The notes under the pieces were generated by a model. The model saw only the letters and a program-made list of their open reading frames with translations. It was not told where the DNA came from and did no database searches. From Amoebophrya sp. A120 (Eukaryota; Sar; Dinophyceae; Syndiniales; Amoebophryaceae): DNA of 64,000 nt. How positions within the stretch are numbered: position 1 is the stretch's first letter; every line of letters starts with the position of its first letter. The position numbers and the translations under genes were made by a program. Shown here one piece after another: positions 57,011 to 64,000 of the stretch. The stretch spans positions 897,386-961,385 of the forward strand of contig CAJINV010000016.1 in assembly GCA_905178155.1 (NCBI GenBank), read 5' to 3'.

Positions 57011-60000
57011 ATGCAAGAGCAGGACCATCACCAGCAGCAGCGGCGCGACGTGCTGCGCCTTCGCATCCGGCGGTCTCTTTGCCCCCCACCGCAGATGACT
57101 ATTTCTAGTAGTGGTTCATCTGTACTAGCTGCACATCGACCTGGTGCAATAAAGCAGGGTCAACAACATCATGATGCCGCAACTACCTCTGCACCAGATG
57201 ATCCGGAACTCAACTATTACAAGCACTGCGGCACGGTGATTCCTCGGGACACACTGCACGAAGCGTATGTGTCCTACGACAGCATAAGGACACGACCAGA
57301 GGAGCGTCAGTCGTCGTCCGACGACGGCGGCGGTGCCGGTAGTGGTGTTGATAGCACCACAAGCGGCTCGTCAACATCTCCTCTACTTCGGCTGAAGGAC
57401 AACAGTCTCTGGCTTGCGTCAGCACGATCAGGAACAAATTCTTCCCCCAGCTCCTCGTCATCCTCCTCCACCTCGAAAAGAAAACAAAACTCGTTGTCGT
57501 TCTACTTCCGCCTGCGGATTGTGTCCAGCAAGTCAATCCCGAAAAACGAACTGTGGCTCTCCTCCCACTTGGCGCATAATTTCGGGTCGGATATTTGTGG
57601 CTCCTTCATCGCGGAGTTGCGCCTAGTACCTTCGTGGTCTACTTCGCTGGGTGAAGATAGTGTTGTCGGTGTAGAAGGAGCTCCTCCTGCTGCAGCTAAA
57701 CCGTCGGGCCGAGGCGGAACAGGATTAAAATCCGCTTCACAAAGTAGACAAAGTGCGCATGTTGAACGAAGTAGAGCACCACCTCCAGAACAAGTATTGC
57801 AATGCCTCTGCATCGAGGACGGTAGCATGAACATCCTCTCTACTTCCCCTATGCAACAACACCTCGCGCCGCGGCTCTGCTCCAAAGCTCACCTCGAGCT
57901 GCTCGGTGGGACAGCCGCTGGGCTGTTGACGAGGAATTTGCCAGAAGACGTCATGGCGAACGTCGCGGACTTATCAGAATGAAAAATCCCCCCTCCCCAT
58001 ATCAAAATGAAGTCTCTGATGCTGGATTTGCGTACACAAATCAGATTTGTGTTGCTGGCGAGGACTCCAGACCCACGCTAAGCCTGAGTAGACAGGTTTT
58101 GGCCTAGGCGCTTTGCATGACAGACGTCTCCGCTGTGGCTAAAACAACATGACAAACCGCCTGTGGAATGCGGCGGAGCTTGTGGAGTTGCCTTCATGCA
58201 ACACAGAGGCGATTTGTGGTCACAAATCAGCAACGCAAATTTTCGAAAACGCGCCTTGTCAATATGGGGAGGGAGGATTTTTCCTTTTGATAGGACTCCC
58301 TGCGGATTCTTTGCGGCACGGTGCCCCGGCTTATGACAGTGCACAACTCCCCCTCCCCCTCATTTTGTCATGCAGAATCTCAAATCCAGTCGCTCTCGCT
58401 GCCTTGTGGCACTGTTTGCATGACAAGTTCTGGTAGCCCAAATAGCACTACACTCCAGTGTAAATTTGTCATGCAAAACCCGCACTCTTGCTGATGCTTG
58501 TGTTGCCGTTCATGCTAATATACAAATGAGGGGGAGGGGGAGATGTGCAATCTCATACGGCTCGTCGCGGTCAACGAGGTTTTCACCCTGCCGTTGGCTT
58601 TGTGGCCCGCGGGATTTGAGTTCTTGGCCCGGATGGAGCGGAACGGGCAGGTCAGGTTTGAGGCGAGCAGCGTCGCGCCGCAGCAGCCAGCTGGGATAGC
58701 ATTGAACAACTCAGGAGCTATGAGTTCTTACAACGCAACCTCATCGGGCGGCGCACTAGGGGGAACGGAACCAGGGGTCGTGAAGAATCCGTTGACTCTT
58801 CCAGCAGCATCCTCCGCCGCGCACCGGTTTTTGGTTGGACGGCACGTCAAAACCGCAGGAACCGATGCTTATTCCCAACAAGGCGGCACTGAAACAACCG
58901 AAGCTTCATTTGGCGCTGCCACAAGAGCACCAGGGGGGACATCTTCACGAGCAGCACAGGGAAACGACCCGGCCGGGTCCAGCATACTAGAAGCGGGCGC
59001 GGCTGCTGCTAGTAGAAGTGCTGCAAGTAGGACACATCATCTTCCGCCAAAGCCGAAAGCCAAACTGCTGCCTTGGATGTCTCGCCAGAAACCGAGTCCA
59101 GATATCAGCTACCGACAGGCGATTGAGCAGCAGTTTTTGAACGTCACAGACTCGGTGTTCGATCTGTTTATGCCCTTTGGATTTCCCAGTGTTAATATGG
59201 GAACATCAAATGGGGCATCGAAGAACACAGGTGAACAAACATCAACCGGAACTACAACGAGAAACACAGCGACCGAATCCGTGGTCGCAAAGATCGCGAA
59301 GACGGTGACGAAAAAGTGCAACCCGCACCCGCTCTGGGACTACAGCTTTCTGCCAACGTTCACTTTTCGGGTAAAGAAGTTAGAGGTGGCGGGGATGGAA
59401 ATCGGAGCGGACGACGAGATGAAGAACAAAGAGGATTTGCAAACAAATTATGGGATGAAAGCAGAACGAAGAAATGTCGGCGGCTACATTTCCTTCCCGG
59501 AAACAGCGGTGGAGCTGGTGTCGAAGGAAGAGGATTCACCACCAGGTGAGGACACGAGTGGTCCTGGCGGTGGAGGTCGCGCACCTCCAAGTTATAGAAG
59601 CTCCGTATTGATGCTGATGGACCATTACATCGAGGATAGCGAGGACGAGGAAAATTCGCTCGATAATTATCCGCAGCTGCGCGCCAGGGGTCAGAATACA
59701 GAAAATAATGACGGTCGTGCAGATGGTGCGCAACAACTTGACTACTACAAGACAAAAGCCCGCCCTCTGCAGCACCAGCAGACCACTGCTACGCCCTTTT
59801 CCCTGTTTCACTTCGCGAACCACTTACCGGCACCGTGCTTGCCGTGTTTGCGAGAAAATGCAGGGATTCTGAGGAAAGTTATGCACGATATACTATCTAC
59901 ACCGTTTGATGCCGCGAGCGCGGCCACTAGGACCACAACTACAACTAGCACAGTACCCCCCGTGCTTCTCTTCGCCGGCCCGCGCAGCACGGGGAAGCGG

Positions 60001-62591
60001 GGGTTACCCGCGATGCTTTGCCAGATGCTCGGGTTTGAATACAAAGAGATCAACTGCGTCGCGGATCCGGAGTTTACGACCATAGAAGAGTCTTTGCCGA
60101 AGCTGGTTCGCGGAATGTCCATGACGACCGCGGGTGAAGTAGATGGTTCCTCCACCTCCTCCGTTCGCAAGCGTCGTGCTCCTGGCAAGAAACACAACCA
60201 CCACGACCTCCTGCTCCCCACCCTCCTGCACCTGCGTCGGTGCGATTCGCTGTTCAAGGGGAATCCTATGCAAGAAAACCGGGTGGTGTTGCAGCAAAAG
60301 CAAGCGGCGACGGTCAAGCTGGTAGTTGAGAAACAGTTGAGAACTACGTCTAGGAGGGCAAGAATACGTCGAGGAGGACCACGAGCGAGTAGTAGTAGTC
60401 ATCTTCCTTTCATCCTCGTTTTTTCTTGTGAGGAAATGGATTCTGTGGGAAACGTGTTTCTGGAGGAAGTCGTTCAGAAGGTGCTGACCTTCAAATTGCC
60501 CGACGAGGAATCGAGGACAGTGGCGTTGGAGCGGTTCCTGGGTCGTGCGAGGGGAGCGAGCAGTGGCAGCAGTGCTCCTTCTGCCAGTAGTACGGCTCTT
60601 CAAAAGCCGCTTGTTGCAGGAGATGGACAACTCCTGTCGCAAGGACGAGCAGGAGAGGAGCCATCACAGTCTTTACTATCGCAGTTGCCCTCGTCAACAA
60701 GAACTGCAGACCAGACTTTTCAATTCGATTCGAAACCCTTCCAACCCACCGAGTTCCTGCACAAATACTTAGCCTCCAAAACCACCGGATTCTCTTTCAC
60801 CGAGCTGGAACTCCTTGCTTTGCGCTGCAAGGAAAAATGCGAAAAACAAGATCATGCGGATGAAATGCGGGCAGGAACCAATTCTCCCGGCGAGGTTGGT
60901 GCAACAGGAGGAAATAAAATGGAAAGTGTAAAAAACAAGCAGAAAGAACCTCTGCCGGGCCGAAATTATTCTACCAGCGTAAAAACATTATCAGCCAGCG
61001 CAGCGGCAGCTTCCTTTCTTCTTCTCCCCGAAGACGTGGCGGATTCTCTGATTCAGGAAATTAAGCAAGACTGCATGTCCGCGAAAAAGGATCTGACGAA
61101 GCAGGTCAAACTGAGCAAAAAAGACATTTTATCAAAACGAAAAATCCCCCCTCCCCATATCGAAGCGGTATGATTCCGAAAATTTGTGTTGCTGATTTGA
61201 GACCACAAATCGCGCCTGTCTTGCAAGAAGACAAGCGCAGAGGCTGCCGCGCCATTATGGAAGCGATTTGGCATGCTGTTGGGCCTAGGGGGCGCCCGTT
61301 TGTAATGCTAAGCAACGAACTAGACCCAAACGCCCCTGCCTATGCTGAGGATCTGGCTGCGATGCCTTACTGCAAGACAGCGCGCATTTGCGTACGGAAA
61401 TCCCGCATCACAGATTTCCGTTTTGATATGGGGAGGGGGGATGTTTCATTTTGATAGATTTCCTGGGACGACATTGGCGGCATGGAGACCGCGAAAAAAG
61501 AAATTTTGGATCTGATCGAACTACCACTGTCTACGGATCCGAAAACGAAAAAACTTTTTTCTAGTGGAATAAACAAGCAACAACAACAGCAAACGAAACT
61601 CCGGTCCGGCGTCCTGCTTTTCGGCCCGCCGGGGACGGGAAAAACCTTGCTCGCCCGAACGGTGGCCGCGGAGTGCGAAGTTTCGTTTCTCTCTGTCAAG
61701 GGGCCGGAGCTGCTCTCCATGTACATCGGCGAATCGGAAGCGAACGTGCGCAAAGTGTTTCAGTCGGCCAAGGACTGTCTGCCCTCCGTGCTGTTCTTCG
61801 ACGAGCTAGATAGTTTGGCCCCGGCGCGGGGCAAAGGGTCCGATTCCGGCGGCGTCATGGACCGGATTGTGTCGCAATTGTTGACCGAATTGGACCAAGT
61901 GCCGAGCAAAGTCTTCGTCCTGGGCGCGACCAATCGGCCGGACTTGCTGGATTCGTCGCTCTTGCGGCCCGGAAGACTGGACCGGACGATCTACCTCGGG
62001 ATCAGCCAGGACAAGCTGCCGATTTTGAAGGCCGCCACGAGGAAGCTGGCAATCGGGAGAGAGGTGGACTTGGCAAAGATCGCCGCGCAACTGCCGGCGG
62101 CCTTTACGGGCGCGGACACGGCAAACCTGGCCCAGGAGGCGTACCAGCGGGCTTTGCAAGAACGAACGGACTTTATCAAGTTCGAGCTGTGCGAGGGCCA
62201 GGACGTAAAGGTGACGACGTTTTTGCTCGAAGTCGAAAAGATTGCAGAGGAAATTAACGAAAGCGCAACAGCGCAAAATGAAATCAGCTCCTCGGCAGAC
62301 ACACAATCAGGTTTTTCGAAAATCGCGGACGGAGTTTGGGAGAAAATGGCCACCGAGTTAGGTGTCGCTGTAGAAACTACATCAGGCGTAGAAGAGGACG
62401 ACACTGGAGCAGGTGGTGAAGTCGTGCCCAGGAGCAGCAGCAGGCGTCAGATGTTTCTAGCGAAGTCACTGCTAGAAATCCCAGTGAAGGAGAAACATTT
62501 CTTACAAGCACTGGAAGTGTGCCACCCATCTGTGACAAAAAAGGAACTTGAGAAATACGAACTGTTGGCAAAAGAGTACAGAAATGCATAA
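57011..62591 (+). CDS. PEX6: Peroxin-6, type II AAA+ ATPase, about 1,563 residues
   Basis: Exons 57011-57971, 58298-58331, 58563-61129 and 61462-62591 give 4,692 nt; all three introns are introners (D, E, D). PEX6 forms a hexamer with PEX1 that extracts ubiquitinated PEX5 from the peroxisome membrane. The C-terminal D2 ATPase is complete: SWDDIGGMETAKKEILDLI, Walker A GPPGTGKT (about residue 1241), FLSVKGPELLSMYIGESE, Walker B VLFFDELDSLAP (about 1297), and the second region of homology GATNRPDLL...RPGRLDR. The order and the SVKGPEL and DSGGVMDR motifs favour PEX6 over CDC48 or PEX1. D1 (about 800-1000) is degenerate, with GPRSTGKRG in place of a good Walker A, as is usual in PEX6. The N-terminal domain is long and carries Ser/Gly-rich inserts; total length exceeds the usual 1,000. 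Confidence 0.9.
57972..58292 (-). mobile_element. Introner, family D, reversed orientation
   Basis: Target duplication GGACT at 57967-57971 and 58293-58297. The interior (TGTGGTCACAAATCAGCAAC) is the reverse complement of that in the other D copies. Confidence 0.92.
58332..58557 (+). mobile_element. Introner, family E
   Basis: Target duplication CGGCT at 58327-58331 and 58558-58562. Arms GTGCACAACTCCCCCTCCCC and complement. Removal joins Val-Pro-Arg-Leu to Val-Ala-Val-Asn; the exon before it is 34 nt. Confidence 0.93.
61130..61456 (+). mobile_element. Introner, family D
   Basis: Duplication CATTT (61125-61129) against GATTT (61457-61461), one mismatch. Removal rebuilds Ile-Ser-Trp-Asp-Asp-Ile-Gly-Gly at the entry to the D2 ATPase. 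Confidence 0.93.
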
Positions 62592-63337
62592 ATAGCATAC
62601 TAATACAGACGAACGAGGCACGTAAAAACAGAGAATCTTCAGTCTCAGTGGTGACAGCACAATGCGATAAAATTGAAGGCTTAGAGTCGGATGATCTTTG
62701 CGGCCATCATGCCGAAGATCGCAGCGACTTCAGCGGCCTGAGCACTCCTTGCGTTCATCTTCTCTGTGGTTTCTTCCTGTCGCCAGTTGTTGACATCGAT
62801 TAGTTTCTTCCTGTCGCCTGTTGACATCGATGTTCTCGTACCGGGACCGCAAGGCAATCGGGGGTGGGCAGCCACCGGGTGGAAGGGCAGGACCTAGTAG
62901 CAGTTTATTTTGACTGATCGTCTATAATTGGGGAATAGGTCTTCAAAGGGACAGGGCTCAAAACTTTCGGGGGTTATGGTGTTGACAGCCAAGTGATTAA
63001 GTACTTGTCAAGTTCTTGTAGATAAGGATTGCGAAGATGTTTTATGTTGATGAACTCGTCAACAACAGGATACACAGCTGCACGTGCAGCGAGGTAAAGG
63101 TAAAGGTACAGGTATAGTAAAAAAAATACGCCTAGCTTCTCACTGAGTCAACCTGTGCCTCACCGGGGTTGAAGTTGAACTGGAACAAAAGTCGTGGTAG
63201 ACGAGGTATCGGAAGAAAAATTACGCACACCACGCGGTGCGTTCTTCACTACGAAGCAGATCTAGTTCAGTGCAACTCGGAGTTTTTGTTGAAACATTCG
63301 CCACTAAAACCGGATACAAATATATTGAAACACGAAC
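62592..63337. other. Intergenic stretch
   Basis: Holds a short imperfect duplication (TTTCTTCCTGTCGCC...TTGACATCGAT) around 62768-62832 and the doubtful minus-strand frame listed separately. Confidence 0.5.
62681..62875 (-). CDS. Doubtful small minus-strand ORF, 64 residues
   Basis: ATG-started frame whose C-terminal part (NARSAQAAEVAAIFGMMAAK) has protein-like composition. It would be the only minus-strand gene in the window. No family recognised and no splice or context support, so it may be chance. Confidence 0.2.
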   Translation of the reverse strand: MAAHPRLPCGPGTRTSMSTGDRKKLIDVNNWRQEETTEKMNARSAQAAEVAAIFGMMAAKIIRL

Positions 63338-63769
63338 ATGGCAAACGCGATTGACAGCACCACTAAAGTTTCGCCAGAAGTGGAACGCAACTACAACAAC
63401 GTGGCATCTTCACATGATGCACCCGACACCGATAATGGTTATGGCAAAGGCGAACGCGAAGCCGATGCCGACCCGGCGCGCCTGAGTGACCAGGAGGATG
63501 AAAGTGCTGGAACAAAAACTTCGGGCGGGGAGCAGCGGGAGAAGATGAAAGCTTCACATCAGCAGCACCGGAAAACGTCCCGAACTTTCACTGATCTGGA
63601 CATTCCAGATTGGTCACTACGGCCCGCAACGTTCGAGGAGCGGCAGAGGGGCGAGAAGTCGACGGAGACTGCGCTCCCGGTCAATGCGCATTTCTGGATT
63701 CAGGAATGGAAAGTAATCGCCGCCGATGTATGGATTGCACGAAACCAGGGATCGCACTACCCGTGCTAG
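63338..63769 (+). CDS. Hypothetical protein, 143 residues or 5' part of a longer gene
   Basis: ATG 63338 in AACATGG context; the frame reads MANAIDSTTKVSPEVERNYN and is acidic and Ser/Thr-rich, then more ordered (RTFTDLDIPDWSLRPATFEE, HFWIQEWK). It can stop at TAG 63769. Alternatively a donor at 63713 (AAA|GTAATC) could splice to an AG at 63965-63966, giving a further exon (YNKVKFRMQIK) that runs off the window. Function unknown. Confidence 0.55.
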   Translation: MANAIDSTTKVSPEVERNYNNVASSHDAPDTDNGYGKGEREADADPARLSDQEDESAGTKTSGGEQREKMKASHQQHRKTSRTFTDLDIPDWSLRPATFEERQRGEKSTETALPVNAHFWIQEWKVIAADVWIARNQGSHYPC

Positions 63770-64000
63770 TAGTGGCAATTATCGCATAATTTTTGCTGCA
63801 TGACCACAAAATTTTGATCTTCTCTGTTATACCTGACTCGGTTGTAGCATTGTGATGAATTGCGCCTTTCATAAATTTTGAAAACAAGACGATTTGCATA
63901 TGGGATTTCCACGGCTAGTATTGCTATTGCGCTAAAAACTTTTGTCTTCCATACAACGGGCACGAGTACAATAAAGTGAAGTTCCGTATGCAGATCAAGT

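Noticed and set aside
63771-63962. Possible introner in the last 230 bases (TATCGCATAAT... to ...CTTCCATA)
   Set aside because: The flanking 5-mers differ (GCAAT against CAACG) and the arms do not pair convincingly.
1-64000. Dinoflagellate spliced-leader sequence, rRNA, tRNA or CRISPR array
   Set aside because: I looked for the conserved leader core, tRNA-like B boxes with pairing stems, and regularly spaced repeats, and found none I could support.

Overview
The window reads as nuclear DNA of a protist, most likely a dinoflagellate-line alveolate. The closest fit I know is a syndinian parasite such as Amoebophrya, whose genomes are reported to carry invasive intronic elements with unusual splice sites; this assignment is inference. 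Three things support it: every gene I can defend lies on the + strand (dinoflagellates often have unidirectional gene arrays), the genes are interrupted by very many short mobile introns (introners), and several products are typical of a flagellated eukaryote. I see no rRNA, tRNA, CRISPR array or bacterial operon.

The dominant feature is a set of 36 introner copies in at least nine sequence families (called A to I here), about 8.6 kb or 13% of the window. All families follow one rule: a 5-nt target duplication, then an element starting TAT and ending ATA with terminal inverted repeats, then the same 5 nt. Removing the element plus one duplication restores the reading frame in every gene tested, including inside conserved domains. 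For most copies no cut register gives GT-AG ends. Several families are spliced in both orientations. About twenty ordinary GT-AG introns coexist with them.

Layout: 1-5180, 3' part of a large low-complexity protein (5' end off-window). 5181-7941, no clear gene, with a G+C-rich island at about 5940-7200. 7942-14138, an eleven-exon Ser-rich protein. 14139-16302, noncoding, with telomere-like repeats and a GT microsatellite. 16303-18198, intronless gene. 19398-20696, gamma carbonic anhydrase. 22669-24226, small helical-domain protein with a 12-nt exon. 24319-26501, a second G+C-rich island between 41-nt direct repeats. 26532-27688, Gly/Ala-rich protein. 28604-29900, coiled-coil protein with a UBA-like C-terminus. 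30733-32217, intronless coiled-coil protein. 32890-33225, possible small two-exon gene. 33371-40839, Mei2-like RNA-binding protein with nine introners. 44033-48286, ORC2-like protein. 49452-50743 and 52190-53097, two small probable ciliary proteins. 53942-55146, an ORF ending in only the C-terminus of an O-acetylhomoserine sulfhydrylase. 57011-62591, peroxin-6 AAA ATPase. 63338 onward, a hypothetical protein that may run off the window.

The genes do not form a pathway: replication, peroxisome biogenesis, cilium, carbonic anhydrase and RNA binding are mixed, as is usual for a eukaryotic chromosome. What unites them is the shared load of one introner system.
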